64,000 nt of DNA, taken from Pseudoflavonifractor sp050943825 (GTDB lineage: Bacteria; Bacillota; Clostridia; Oscillospirales; Oscillospiraceae). This document shows positions 36,608-46,031 of the stretch, in pieces. Every line of letters starts with the position of its first letter. Positions within the stretch are counted from its first letter, which is position 1. The stretch covers positions 62,001-126,000 of the forward strand of contig NZ_JBMNPX010000001.1 of the NCBI RefSeq assembly GCF_050943825.1. The letters run 5' to 3'. The notes under the pieces were generated by a model, which worked only from the letters and a program-made list of their open reading frames with translations, had not been told where the DNA came from and did no database searches. Both the position numbers and the translations under genes were made by a program.

Positions 36608-37060
36608 ATGAAAAGTAAGCGACAGGAAGAGATTCTCCGCATTATTGAAGAGGTGGACGTGGAAACCCAGGATCAGCTTCTGGAGCAACTCCGGCTTCGG
36701 GGTGTCACCTCCACTCAGGCAACCATTTCCCGGGATATTAAAGAGCTCCACCTGATTAAGGAGCTAACTGGATATGGGACCTATAAATATGTGGTTTCTG
36801 AGCGGAAGACCTCTCTCAATTTTGCCGGACGCCTGCGGACCATCTTTAAGGAAGGCGTAACGTCCTTTGATATGGCGCAGAACATTGTGGTGGTCAAGAC
36901 CATGCCCGGCCTGGCCTCTGCAGCCTGTGCGGCAGTGGACGGCATGGAGATTCCGGATCTAGTAGGGAGCCTGGCAGGAGATGATACTGCACTCCTGATC
37001 ATGCGTACCAATGAGGCTGCTGCCGAGTTCTGCAACGAAATTCACAAGATGCTGAAGTAA
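36608..37060 (+). CDS. argR: Arginine repressor ArgR/AhrC
   Basis: 150 residues from ATG 36608. Winged helix with STQATISRDIKEL; C-terminal hexamerisation/arginine-binding domain with GSLAGDDTALLIMRT. It controls arginine metabolism and is often placed before recN. It could in principle sense the arginine drained by the polyamine operon, but no ARG box was identified there. Confidence 0.95.
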   Translation: MKSKRQEEILRIIEEVDVETQDQLLEQLRLRGVTSTQATISRDIKELHLIKELTGYGTYKYVVSERKTSLNFAGRLRTIFKEGVTSFDMAQNIVVVKTMPGLASAACAAVDGMEIPDLVGSLAGDDTALLIMRTNEAAAEFCNEIHKMLK

Positions 37061-37078
37061 AGTTCCGCCGGATGGACG

Positions 37079-38785
37079 GTGATTGCTGTGCTCTCTCTGC
37101 TTCATATTGAAAATATTGCGGTGATTGAATCGGCGGATATCCGGTTTGATGCCGGCTTCAACGCCCTCACCGGTGAAACCGGCGCGGGAAAATCCATTGT
37201 AATTGACGCCATTGGCGCAGTGATTGGAGAGCGTACCAGCCGGGATCTTATCCGTACCGGGGCCAAATCCGCTCTGGTGGAGGCGGTCTTTACCCAGCTG
37301 CCCAACCTGGCTTGGTTTGAGGAGAATGGGATGGCGCCTGATGAGGACGGCAGCCTGATACTCCGCCGGGAGATTCACCCGGACGGAAAGAACACCTGCC
37401 GCCTGGGCGGGCGGCTCCTTACCGTCTCTCAGCTGAAGGCCCTTGGCAGCCAGCTGGTGAATATCCACGGTCAGCATGACGGCCAGCAGCTGCTGGATGA
37501 ACGGTGCCACCTGAGCTATTTGGATTCCTTTGGCGGTACAGGTGCGGTGCTGGAGGATTATCAGTGCGCTTACAGCACACTGACCACAATCCGGCGGGAG
37601 ATGGACGCGCTGCGGATGGATGAGGCGGAGCGGGCTAGACGGATTGACAGCCTGAATTACCAGATTGCTGAGTTGGAACGGGCTCAGCTCAAGGCTGGGG
37701 AAGAGGCTGCGCTGACAGAGCGCCGTACTCTGCTGCGCAATGCGGGCAAGCTCATCGAGGCGGTAGAGCGGGCATGTTTTGCGCTGTCCGGAGACGAAGA
37801 CCAGGATGGCGCAGCTTCTCTTCTGGCCACAGCGGAGGATGCCTTGGGACCGGCCGCTGGCATGAGCACAGCGGCGGCCGGGATTTTAGAGCAGGTGACA
37901 GAGTTGCGCTGTACTGCCGATGATGTAGCGGAGACTTTGCGGGATCTGCGGGAGAGCTTCGATTTTGAACCCGGAGAGCTGGATGAACTGGAGAGCCGGC
38001 TGGATATTATCTATCGGCTGAAAAAGAAGTACGGTAGCTCTGAGGAGGAAATGCTGGCCTATCTGGACCGGTGTAAAAAGGAACTGGACGACATTCAGTA
38101 TGCGGATGATACGATTGTCCGACTGGAGAAAAAATATGCCGCGGCTTTGAAAGAAGCACACCGTAAAGCGGGAATGCTTTCCGAGCAGCGGCGTGAAGCG
38201 GCTCAGGCGCTCCAAGACAGGATCCAGAAAGAACTGGCCCAACTCGATATGCCGAAGGTACGTTTTCAGGTGGAGTTCAGTCCCAAAAACTGTGATGAGG
38301 GACTGGACAGCACTGGCATGGATGAGGTGCAGTTCCTCATGTCTGCCAATGTGGGCGAGGCACTGAAGCCCATTCAGAAAATAGCCTCCGGCGGTGAGCT
38401 GGCCCGTATTATGCTGGCGCTGAAAAACGTGCTGGCTGAAAATGATGATGTAACCACCCTTGTCTTTGACGAGGTGGATACCGGAGTTTCCGGCAGGGCG
38501 GCCCAGAAGGTGGCGGAGAAGATGGCTGATGTGGCCCGGCACAAGCAGGTGCTTTGTGTCACCCATTTGCCGCAGATTGCCGCTATGGCGGACGTGCATT
38601 TCTCTGTCCAGAAGGGAGAGAGAAAGGGAAGGACCTTTACAGAGGTGGCCCGACTGGATCGGGACGCTCGGAAAGCGGAGTTGGCCCGTCTGACCTCCGG
38701 CGAGGAGATTACGCCGGCGGCGCTGGCCAGCGCGGGAGAGCTGCTTGATGGCGCACTGCGCTATAAGCAACTCCGCAAAAGCTAA
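37079..38785 (+). CDS. recN: DNA repair protein RecN
   Basis: 568 residues from GTG 37079; a GTG at 37088 (giving LSLLHIENIAV at the N-terminus) is equally plausible, since neither has a clear ribosome site. Walker A GETGAGKSIV, a central coiled coil, SGGELARIMLAL and VFDEVDTGVSGRAA are typical of this SMC-like ATPase for double-strand-break repair. Confidence 0.95.
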   Translation: MIAVLSLLHIENIAVIESADIRFDAGFNALTGETGAGKSIVIDAIGAVIGERTSRDLIRTGAKSALVEAVFTQLPNLAWFEENGMAPDEDGSLILRREIHPDGKNTCRLGGRLLTVSQLKALGSQLVNIHGQHDGQQLLDERCHLSYLDSFGGTGAVLEDYQCAYSTLTTIRREMDALRMDEAERARRIDSLNYQIAELERAQLKAGEEAALTERRTLLRNAGKLIEAVERACFALSGDEDQDGAASLLATAEDALGPAAGMSTAAAGILEQVTELRCTADDVAETLRDLRESFDFEPGELDELESRLDIIYRLKKKYGSSEEEMLAYLDRCKKELDDIQYADDTIVRLEKKYAAALKEAHRKAGMLSEQRREAAQALQDRIQKELAQLDMPKVRFQVEFSPKNCDEGLDSTGMDEVQFLMSANVGEALKPIQKIASGGELARIMLALKNVLAENDDVTTLVFDEVDTGVSGRAAQKVAEKMADVARHKQVLCVTHLPQIAAMADVHFSVQKGERKGRTFTEVARLDRDARKAELARLTSGEEITPAALASAGELLDGALRYKQLRKS

Positions 38786-38838
38786 GTTTTGTTGAGTTGT
38801 GACTGAAAGGACTTTCTTAAAGCACTAGGTCTTTCCGC

Positions 38839-38867
38839 TTGACAAAATTGTTTGGACATACTATAAT
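38839..38867 (+). promoter_or_regulatory. Consensus sigma-A promoter of the T-box/tyrS transcript
   Basis: TTGACA, 17 bp, TATAAT, a perfect match to the vegetative consensus. Confidence 0.9.
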
Positions 38868-38885
38868 TCAAGCCAATATAGCTAC

Positions 38886-39149
38886 TGCGATGACAGGGAA
38901 GAGTAACGGCAAAACGCTCCGCCCAGAGAGCCCCCGGTTTGGTGAGAGGGGGAGGGAGCATGCTGTGAATACACCTTGGAGCAGCCGCCTGAACATGGAG
39001 TTCCATTATTAGGGCTGTGTCGGGTGCGCCCGTTATCGCGCCGGGGTGTGTTGGCACTCCATGAGGCCGTCTCTGTGAGGAGGCGGCGAACCAGAGGTGG
39101 TACCGCGTAATAACTACGCCCTCTGTCCGCAATGGACAGGGGGCGTTTT
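38886..39149 (+). promoter_or_regulatory. T-box riboswitch, tyrosine specifier
   Basis: The leader has an AGTA-containing stem I (GGGAAGAGTAACG), a specifier region GTGAATACACC in which TAC (38970-38972) reads as Tyr, the T-box AGGTGGTACCGCG (from 39094) and a terminator stem ACGCCC-TCTGTCC / GGACAG-GGGGCGT with TTTT at 39146-39149. Uncharged tRNA-Tyr should stabilise the antiterminator and allow expression of the zinc-ribbon gene and tyrS. Confidence 0.92.
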
Positions 39150-39171
39150 CTGTGCCTCAAGGAGGTGTTGT

Positions 39172-39465
39172 ATGGAGCGCGAGATATGCATTCGCTGCGG
39201 CGGAGAGATGGTTCACATTGGTCAGGAACACCTGCAAATGGGAAAGTACGGTTGGATATTGGGCGGACTGGACAACCTGATATCCGGAGCCCTGACTGTG
39301 GATATATACTGCTGCCGCAAGTGCAAAAAGCTGGAGTTCTATGCTGTTGAGCCTCCGGAAGAAGAAACGGAGGACAGCATCGCCCGGACACCGTGCCCCT
39401 ACTGCGGCCAGCTCCATGAGATGGATGACGCCAAATGTCCCTACTGCGGAAAACGTCTTTATTGA
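39172..39465 (+). CDS. Zinc-ribbon protein between the T-box and tyrS
   Basis: 97 residues from ATG 39172 (GGAGG upstream). Three CxxC pairs are visible (CIRCGG, CCRKCKK, CPYCGQ) plus a fourth, CPYCGK, near the C-terminus. The N-terminal half resembles small proteins with a MVHIGQEHLQMGKYGW motif. No catalytic domain is seen. Its position puts it under tyrosine-starvation control. Function unknown. Confidence 0.8.
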   Translation: MEREICIRCGGEMVHIGQEHLQMGKYGWILGGLDNLISGALTVDIYCCRKCKKLEFYAVEPPEEETEDSIARTPCPYCGQLHEMDDAKCPYCGKRLY

Positions 39466-39494
39466 ATTGAAATGAAAGAAAAAGGAGAATTGAT

Positions 39495-40721
39495 ATGACC
39501 ATTTATGACGAACTGAAGGCCCGCGGCCTGGTGGCCCAGGTTACCGATGAGGAAGAGATCAAGGAGCTCATCAACAACGGCAAGGCCACTTTCTATATTG
39601 GATTTGACCCCACTGCCGACTCCCTCCACGTGGGCCACTTTATGGCGCTGATGCTGATGCGCCGGCTCCAGAAGGCAGGCAACCGGCCCATCGCCCTCAT
39701 TGGCGGCGGCACCGGCATGGTGGGCGATCCCTCCGGCCGCACCGATATGCGTTCCATGATGACCGTGGAGACCATCCAGCACAACTGTGAGTGCTTCAAG
39801 AAGCAGATGAGTAAGTTCATCGATTTCTCCGAGGGCAAGGCTCTGATGCTCAACAACGCCGACTGGCTGATGAAGCTCAACTATGTGGAGTTGCTGCGTG
39901 AGGTGGGCGCCTGCTTCTCTGTCAACAACATGCTGCGGGCTGAGTGCTACAAGCAGCGCATGGAGAAGGGTCTCAGCTTCCTGGAGTTCAACTACATGAT
40001 TATGCAGTCCTATGACTTCTACCACATGTTCCAGACCATCGGCTGCAACCTGCAGTGCGGCGGCGATGACCAGTGGTCCAATATGTTGGGCGGCACCGAA
40101 CTCATCCGCCGCAAGCTGGGTAAGGACGCCTATGCCATGACCATTACCCTGCTGCTCACCTCTGAGGGCAAGAAGATGGGCAAGACCCAGAAGGGCGCCG
40201 TCTGGCTGGATCCGGAGAAGACCACCCCCTATGAGTTCTACCAGTACTGGCGCAACATTGGCGATGCCGATGTGCTCAAGTGCCTGCGGATGCTCACCGA
40301 CCTGCCTCTGGAGCAGATTGACGAGATGGACAAGTGGGAAGGCGCTCAGCTCAATACCGCCAAGGAGATTCTGGCCTATGAGCTGACCAAGCTGGTTCAC
40401 AGCGAGGAGGAGGCCGTGAAGGCTCAGGACGCCGCTCGTGCCCTCTTCTCCCAGGGCGGTGACAAGGCCAACATGCCCACCACCACCCTCACCGCCGATG
40501 ACCTGACCGACGGCGCTGTGGCCGTACTGGACCTGATGCTCAAGTGTGGCCTGGTGCCCTCCAAGAAAGAGGCCCGCCGCCTGGTGGAGCAGGGCGGCGT
40601 GGAGGTCGACGGTGTAAAGGTAGCGGACATTACCCGTTCCTTTACGGCTGAAGAGCTGTCCGGAGAGGGTGTTATCCTGAAGAAGGGTAAGAAGGTATAT
40701 CACCGCGCCCTGCTTGGCTGA
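39495..40721 (+). CDS. tyrS: Tyrosyl-tRNA synthetase
   Basis: 408 residues, full length. The class I HIGH-like LHVGH, the KMSKS-like KKMGKT, and a C-terminal S4 domain (KEARRLVEQGGVEVDG). It charges tRNA-Tyr. An AAAGGAG precedes the ATG. It is controlled by the T-box upstream. Confidence 0.97.
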   Translation: MTIYDELKARGLVAQVTDEEEIKELINNGKATFYIGFDPTADSLHVGHFMALMLMRRLQKAGNRPIALIGGGTGMVGDPSGRTDMRSMMTVETIQHNCECFKKQMSKFIDFSEGKALMLNNADWLMKLNYVELLREVGACFSVNNMLRAECYKQRMEKGLSFLEFNYMIMQSYDFYHMFQTIGCNLQCGGDDQWSNMLGGTELIRRKLGKDAYAMTITLLLTSEGKKMGKTQKGAVWLDPEKTTPYEFYQYWRNIGDADVLKCLRMLTDLPLEQIDEMDKWEGAQLNTAKEILAYELTKLVHSEEEAVKAQDAARALFSQGGDKANMPTTTLTADDLTDGAVAVLDLMLKCGLVPSKKEARRLVEQGGVEVDGVKVADITRSFTAEELSGEGVILKKGKKVYHRALLG

Positions 40722-40726
40722 TAGAA

Positions 40727-40755
40727 ACGGGCATCCCAATTGGGATGCCCGTTTT
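40727..40755 (+). terminator. Terminator after tyrS
   Basis: ACGGGCATCCC and its exact complement with an AATT loop, followed by TTTT. Confidence 0.85.
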
Positions 40756-40815
40756 CCATTGCGTCCCCCCGGAGAGCGTGGTACAATGAGAGAAAGTGGA
40801 AAGGGGAAGTGGTAT

Positions 40816-42003
40816 ATGGAGGATAAGGGGTCAAAGCGAAAATGGTACCTGCTTGATGGCAGGGCGATCTCCAATCTTCTGGTGGTTCTGATCGGCATTT
40901 TATTCTATATGGCGCTGGCCAATTTTGATGCACTTCAGTCAAAGGCGGATAAGCTGCTAGGCGTTCTGTCGCCGTTCATCGCCGGTTTTGCCATTGCGTA
41001 TCTGCTCAATACGCCGATGGAATTCTTTGAGCGCAACGTCTATCATAACCTTCGGCATAAGAGAGGGCTCTCTGTTCTGACAGTGTATCTTCTGGCGCTT
41101 GTTGTGGTGGTGATTCTCCTGAATCTGATCCTGCCGCAAGTTATTGAGAGTATTATGGCGCTGGGAAGCAATATGTCCACCTATCTGAGCAATCTGAACC
41201 GTTTTGCGCAGAAAATCATTGACCAGTATCACCTGGAAGGTGAGGGCCTTACCGACCTGGTGACACTCTATCAGAACATGCTTAAGCGGGTTGCTGAGTG
41301 GGCATCCCAAAAGGTGCCTGAGCTGTTGAGCCTGGGCGTTGCGGTAGGTAATGTGCTGATCTCCGCCATTACGGCCCTGATCTCTTCGGTCTATATGTTG
41401 GCGGGAAAGGGACGGCTGGTGCCGCAGCTCAAGAAAATCATCTATGCTTTCGTTCCCACAGCAAAGGCCAATCGCTTTCTTGGCATCTGCCGGCACGCTA
41501 ACGGCGTGTTCGTAGGCTTTATCAACGGGAAAATCATCGACAGTGCCATCATCGGTGTGCTGTGCTTTGTCTTGAATCTGATTTTCCGTATTCCATTCCC
41601 AATGCTGGTGGCAGTGGTAGTTGGTGTAACCAACGTTATCCCATTCTTCGGGCCCATTATCGGTGCGGTTCCCTGTATCATGATCCTGATTATTGTGGAT
41701 CCGTGGGCAGCGCTGCGTTTTGGCGTACTGGTTATCGCACTCCAGCAGTTTGACGGAAACATCCTCGGCCCCAAGATTCTGGGCGACAGCACCGGCCTCG
41801 ACGCCATCTGGGTACTGGTGGCTATCATCGTGGGCGGCGGCTTGTTCGGCTTCCCCGGTATGCTGCTGGGCGTTCCGACCTTTGCGGTGATATATGCCCT
41901 GGTACGGGACTGGACCAATTCCAGGCTTAGGGTGAAGGGGATTGACGGCAACGGAAATCCCGTTGCTGCTGCCGGCGGCGAGACAGAAGAAACACAAAAA
42001 TAG
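40816..42003 (+). CDS. AI-2E family transporter (TqsA/YtvI-like permease)
   Basis: 395 residues from ATG 40816, 9-10 nt after AAAGGGG; an ATG at 40786 is also in frame. About eight hydrophobic segments, with the conserved NVIPFFGPIIGAVP and LQQFDGNILGPKILGDSTG motifs near the C-terminus. The family includes AI-2 exporters and Na+/H+ antiporters; substrate not determinable. Confidence 0.9.
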   Translation: MEDKGSKRKWYLLDGRAISNLLVVLIGILFYMALANFDALQSKADKLLGVLSPFIAGFAIAYLLNTPMEFFERNVYHNLRHKRGLSVLTVYLLALVVVVILLNLILPQVIESIMALGSNMSTYLSNLNRFAQKIIDQYHLEGEGLTDLVTLYQNMLKRVAEWASQKVPELLSLGVAVGNVLISAITALISSVYMLAGKGRLVPQLKKIIYAFVPTAKANRFLGICRHANGVFVGFINGKIIDSAIIGVLCFVLNLIFRIPFPMLVAVVVGVTNVIPFFGPIIGAVPCIMILIIVDPWAALRFGVLVIALQQFDGNILGPKILGDSTGLDAIWVLVAIIVGGGLFGFPGMLLGVPTFAVIYALVRDWTNSRLRVKGIDGNGNPVAAAGGETEETQK

Positions 42004-42007
42004 CCAT

Positions 42008-42045
42008 TAAAAAAGCTCCGATTCCATATGGAATCGGAGCTTTTT
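42008..42045. terminator. Bidirectional terminator between the permease and RNase P RNA
   Basis: AAAAAGCTCCGATTCC and its complement with an ATAT loop; A-run and T-run on opposite sides serve both strands. Confidence 0.85.
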
Positions 42046-42056
42046 AGACAAAAGTG

Positions 42057-42406
42057 GCAAGTAAGCCTGTAAGCCGGGTTCTGTCTTTTAAGACAGCCAT
42101 CTATCTAGCCGCACCGTTGCCGGTACGGTCAAGCCGCCTCCTGAGAACGGCCGGGCCGGCCATATGTTCTCCCACGGCGTTGCTCCGGATAGAGGTTACA
42201 GCGACGAGCAGTTCCCAGTCGTCGGGCGGGCTCTTACCTCCGCCTTTCCACCCTTACCACGCCAAAGCGTGGCGGTATATCTCTGTTGCCCTTTTCCTAG
42301 GGTCGCCCCCGGCGGGTGTTACCCGTTATCCTTGCCCTGCGGAGCCCGGACTTTCCTCATATCGGGCCTTTCGGCCTCGATCCGCGGCTGTCCAGCTTAC
42401 TTGCGC
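42057..42406 (-). ncRNA. rnpB: RNase P RNA, type A
   Basis: The minus strand holds the conserved core: GAGGAAAGTCCGGGCTCC near the 5' end, GGGTAAGGGTGGAAAGGCGG-like P-helices in the middle (GTAAGGGTGGAAAGGCGG), AGAGCCCGCC, and ACAGAACCCGGCTTACAG at the 3' end. The 5' and 3' ends (AAGTAAGC/GCTTACTT) pair as P1. It is the ribozyme that matures tRNA 5' ends. Confidence 0.95.
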
Positions 42407-42413
42407 GGGGTAT

Positions 42414-42442
42414 ATTGTACCGTATTGGAAAAGAAATGTCAA
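42414..42442 (-). promoter_or_regulatory. Sigma-A promoter of rnpB
   Basis: Minus-strand TTGACA (42442-42437), 17 bp, TACAAT (42419-42414), immediately before the RNA 5' end. Confidence 0.85.
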
Positions 42443-42482
42443 ATAAAACTGCGATGTACTTTGGTGGATATCAGAGTTGCGA

Positions 42483-42511
42483 TTGAAATTTATGTGTTTG
42501 GGTTATATAAT
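42483..42511 (+). promoter_or_regulatory. Sigma-A promoter of the murD-M42 gene
   Basis: TTGAAA, 17 bp, TATAAT, about 40 bp before the ATG. Confidence 0.8.
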
Positions 42512-42552
42512 ATAAAAGTTAAGGACTGATTTTTCCGAAGGGGGGAATTCCT

Positions 42553-45003
42553 ATGAATTCCACAATACAGGAATATTTAGATTCCCTGCGGGGAAAGCGT
42601 ATCGCGGTCATCGGCATTGGCGTGTCCAATACACCGCTGATCAAGATGCTACTGCGGGCCGGATTGTCTGTAACGGCCTGCGACAAGAAAGAACGGGAGG
42701 ACTTTGACGGCCTCATTGAAGAGCTGGAGAGCCTGGGAGCGGAGGTACGCCTGGGCCCCGACTACATGGATGGCCTGGATCAGGACATTATCTTCCGCAC
42801 ACCCGGACTGCGGCCGGATGTAACGCCTCTGCTGGCCGCCCGGGAGCGGGGGAGTGTCATCACCTCGGAGATGGAAGTGTTCTTCCAGGTCTGCCCCTGC
42901 AAGATAATCGGCGTCACTGGAAGCGATGGAAAAACCACAACCACCACAATTATCTCCGAACTGCTGAAAAAGGCGGGGTACAATGTCTATGTAGGCGGAA
43001 ATATCGGCAAGCCTCTGCTGGCTGAGACGCCGAATATGGAGCCGGATGACATGGTGGTGCTGGAGCTGTCTTCCTTCCAGCTGATGACCATGGACATGAG
43101 CCCTGACATCGCAGTTGTCACCAATGTGGCCCCTAACCATCTGGACGTACATAAGTCCATGGATGAGTACGTGGCCGCAAAGGAGAACATTTTTGCCTAT
43201 CAGAGCACAGAAAACCTGGCTGTATTCAACTGGGACAATGAAATTACCCGCAGCTTCTCCAAAAAAGCGCCGGGTAATGTGATGTGCTTCAGCCGCTGTG
43301 AGATACTGGAGCGGGGCGTCTATGTGAAGGACGAGGCCATCTGGTGCTCCGATCGAGATGGCCATCGGAAGGTGCTCCCGCTGTCCGAAATCCTTCTGCC
43401 CGGCAACCACAACGTGGAGAACTATATGGCTGCTATCGCAGCGGTCAACGGCCTGGTGTCTGATGAGACCATCCGGCTCTTTGCCCGCAGCTTCGGCGGT
43501 GTGGAGCACCGTATTGAGCTGGTGCGGACCGTGGACGGCGTCCGGTACTACAATGACTCCATTGCCTCCAGCCCCACCCGTACCATTGCCGGACTGCGCT
43601 CCTTTGAGGAAAAGGTGATTCTGATTGCCGGCGGCTATGACAAACACATTCCGTTTGATGTGCTGGGACCTGAAATCATCGAACATGTAAAGGAACTTAT
43701 CCTGACAGGTGATACAGCGGAGAAAATCCGCACTGCCGTAGAAAGCGCCCCTGGTTATAACGGCAGCAACCCACCCATCCGGATGTATCAGGACTTTGAG
43801 CAGGCCGTTCTGGCCGCCCACAGCATGGCTCAGCCGGGGGATGTAGTCATTCTGTCTCCTGCCTGTGCCTCGTTCGACCGGTTTAAGAACTTTATGGAGC
43901 GGGGCAACGCCTTCAAGCGGATTGTGCGAGAGCTGAACCCCACTGAAAAGGACGTGACTTATTTGGATATTCGAAACACGCTGGAGCGGCTGTGCAGTCA
44001 ATGCGCTCCCTCCGGCTTTGAGCGGCCTGCGGCTGAGACGGCCGCAGAGCTTCTGCGCCCCTTTGTGGATGAGGTCTCCATCGACCGGATGGGCAATGTG
44101 GTTGGCGTGCGCCGCTGCGGAAAGGAGAACGCGCCCCGTCTGCTGCTGGATGCCCATCTGGACGAGATCGGCCTGATTGTTACCGGTGTGGAGGACGGTT
44201 TTCTCCGCTTCCGCAGCATCGGCGGCGTAGACCCCCGTATGCTGCCCGACCGGGAGCTGACCATCTTGACAGAGCCCCCTATTTTCGGTGTCGTGGCCTG
44301 CATGCCGCCCCATGTGCTCAAGAAAGAGGATTCTGATAAGGCGCTTCCCCTGAATGATCTCTTCATCGACATTGGCATGAGCCAGGAGGAGGCGGAGAAG
44401 GCTGTGCCGGTGGGCACTCCCATTGTGTACCGGGGCGGCTGTTTCCCGCTGGGAGAGCAGCAGGTGTGCGGCAAGTCCATGGACGACCGGGCCTGCTTTG
44501 TGACGTTGCTCCGGGTGGCCGAGCTGCTGAAGGACAGGGAGCTGGACTTGGATCTCTATATCATGGGCAGCACCCGGGAGGAGGTCTCCGGCGCAGGTGC
44601 CAAGGCAGGTACCTTTGCCATTGACCCGGATTACTGCGTGGCGGTGGACGTGACCCACGGCCGGACGCCGGATGGCCCCAAGGATCGCTCCTGTGAGCTC
44701 TTCGGCGGCCCTGCCATCGGCATTGGTCCCAACATGACCAGCTGGATGACTCGCCGAATGAAGGCAAAGGCAGAGGAAAACCAGATTCCCTGGCAGCCCG
44801 AGGTCATGGCCGGTCACACTGGTACCAACGGCTGGCATATGCAGATCAGCCGGGAGGGGGTGGCTACCTCCGTTATCTCTCTGCCGCTGAAATATATGCA
44901 CACACCCATTGAGGTGCTGGCTCTGGAGGATGTGGAGTCTGTAGCCAAGCTGCTGGCCGCCTTCGCCGAGGGCCTGGGAGAGGAGGCGGAAGTCCTGTGC
45001 TGA
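42553..45003 (+). CDS. murD: MurD (UDP-MurNAc-Ala:D-Glu ligase) fused to an M42 aminopeptidase
   Basis: 816 codons without a stop. Residues 1-about 465 are a complete MurD: VIGIGVSNTP at the N-terminus, ATP loop GVTGSDGKTTTTT, VVTNVAPNHLDVH and SPACASFDRFKNFMERGNAF at the end. Residues about 471-816 are a complete M42 glutamyl-aminopeptidase-like domain with DAHLDE, MDDRA, REEVSG and a late HTP. The join is at TEKDVTYLDIRNTLERL. A TTG at 43963, 9-10 nt after AAAAGGA, could start a separate peptidase internally, so this may be one fusion protein, two products from one frame, or a lost stop. MurD is essential for peptidoglycan synthesis. Confidence 0.88.
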   Translation: MNSTIQEYLDSLRGKRIAVIGIGVSNTPLIKMLLRAGLSVTACDKKEREDFDGLIEELESLGAEVRLGPDYMDGLDQDIIFRTPGLRPDVTPLLAARERGSVITSEMEVFFQVCPCKIIGVTGSDGKTTTTTIISELLKKAGYNVYVGGNIGKPLLAETPNMEPDDMVVLELSSFQLMTMDMSPDIAVVTNVAPNHLDVHKSMDEYVAAKENIFAYQSTENLAVFNWDNEITRSFSKKAPGNVMCFSRCEILERGVYVKDEAIWCSDRDGHRKVLPLSEILLPGNHNVENYMAAIAAVNGLVSDETIRLFARSFGGVEHRIELVRTVDGVRYYNDSIASSPTRTIAGLRSFEEKVILIAGGYDKHIPFDVLGPEIIEHVKELILTGDTAEKIRTAVESAPGYNGSNPPIRMYQDFEQAVLAAHSMAQPGDVVILSPACASFDRFKNFMERGNAFKRIVRELNPTEKDVTYLDIRNTLERLCSQCAPSGFERPAAETAAELLRPFVDEVSIDRMGNVVGVRRCGKENAPRLLLDAHLDEIGLIVTGVEDGFLRFRSIGGVDPRMLPDRELTILTEPPIFGVVACMPPHVLKKEDSDKALPLNDLFIDIGMSQEEAEKAVPVGTPIVYRGGCFPLGEQQVCGKSMDDRACFVTLLRVAELLKDRELDLDLYIMGSTREEVSGAGAKAGTFAIDPDYCVAVDVTHGRTPDGPKDRSCELFGGPAIGIGPNMTSWMTRRMKAKAEENQIPWQPEVMAGHTGTNGWHMQISREGVATSVISLPLKYMHTPIEVLALEDVESVAKLLAAFAEGLGEEAEVLC

Positions 45004-46028
45004 AAGATACCATTCGTGATCTGTGCCTGATGGACGGTGTGTCCAGCTTTGAGGAGGACGTGCGGGCCTATATCAAGGCCGCGGCCGCTCCTTATGCCGA
45101 CGAGATGCGGGTTGACCCCATGGGCAGCCTGATTGTCTTTAAGAAGGGTAAAAAGTCCACTGGTTCCAAGCTGCTGCTGGCCGCCCATATGGACGAGGTG
45201 GGATTGATTATCCGCAGCATCACCGATGAGGGTTACCTGAAGTTCTCCTGCGTGGGAGGAATTGATCGCCGGGTGCTTATCGGCAAGGCTGTCCGGGTAG
45301 GAAAGAACCGCCTTCCCGGCGTCATCGGTCTGAAGGCCTACCACCTGGTCAGCGAGGAAGAGGAGAAAAAGGTCCCCAAGGTGGAGGACCTCTATCTGGA
45401 TATCGGCGCCAGGAGCAAGGAAGAGGCAGAGAAGCTGGTTGAGATTGGCGAATTTGCCGCCTTTGACAGCGACTGGACCGAGTTCGGCAGCGGCTATGTG
45501 AAGGCCAAGGCCCTGGATGACCGTGTGGGCTGCGCCGTCATGCTGGAGCTGCTGAAGGAGGACCTGCCCATGGACTGCACCTTTGCGTTTACTGTGCAGG
45601 AGGAGGTGGGCTGCCGGGGTGCCTTCGGTGCGGCCTTTTCCGTTGATCCCAAGATTGCCCTGGTGCTGGAGACCACCACTGCCGCCGATCTGGCTGGCAC
45701 TCACGCCCACAAGCAGGTCTGCACCCTGGGCAAAGGCCCTGTCATCCCCTTTATGGACGGCGGCTCTGTGGCCGACCGGGGGCTCTTTGAGCTGATGCGG
45801 GACCTGGCTGATGAAAATCAGATCCCCTGGCAGACCAAGCACTATATCGCCGGCGGCAACGATGCCTCTGCTATCCAGCGCAGCCGGGAGGGTGTGCGCA
45901 CCATTGTGATGAGCGCCGCCGTCCGTTATCTTCACGCCCCCGCCAGCGTGGCCTGTCTGGGGGACTTTGACCACATCTTAAACCTGGCACGGCTTTTCAT
46001 CGGGGCCATTGCCGGACAGGAGGAGTAA
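44997..46028 (+). CDS. M42 family metallo-aminopeptidase, second of three
   Basis: 343 residues from GTG 44997, overlapping the previous stop by 7 nt, with GGAGGCGGAAG upstream. Metal-site motifs: LAAHMDEVG, LDDRVG, VQEEVG and LHAP. The usual Asp of the AVDVT strand is Glu here (LETTT). Tetrahedral/dodecahedral aminopeptidases of this family clip N-terminal residues from peptides in the cytoplasm. Confidence 0.9.
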   Translation: MLKDTIRDLCLMDGVSSFEEDVRAYIKAAAAPYADEMRVDPMGSLIVFKKGKKSTGSKLLLAAHMDEVGLIIRSITDEGYLKFSCVGGIDRRVLIGKAVRVGKNRLPGVIGLKAYHLVSEEEEKKVPKVEDLYLDIGARSKEEAEKLVEIGEFAAFDSDWTEFGSGYVKAKALDDRVGCAVMLELLKEDLPMDCTFAFTVQEEVGCRGAFGAAFSVDPKIALVLETTTAADLAGTHAHKQVCTLGKGPVIPFMDGGSVADRGLFELMRDLADENQIPWQTKHYIAGGNDASAIQRSREGVRTIVMSAAVRYLHAPASVACLGDFDHILNLARLFIGAIAGQEE

Positions 46029-46031
46029 TCA

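Noticed and set aside
42649..44901. 750-codon minus-strand frame opposite murD-M42
   Set aside because: Antisense shadow of a GC-rich gene, rich in His/Gly/Gln with no recognisable domain.
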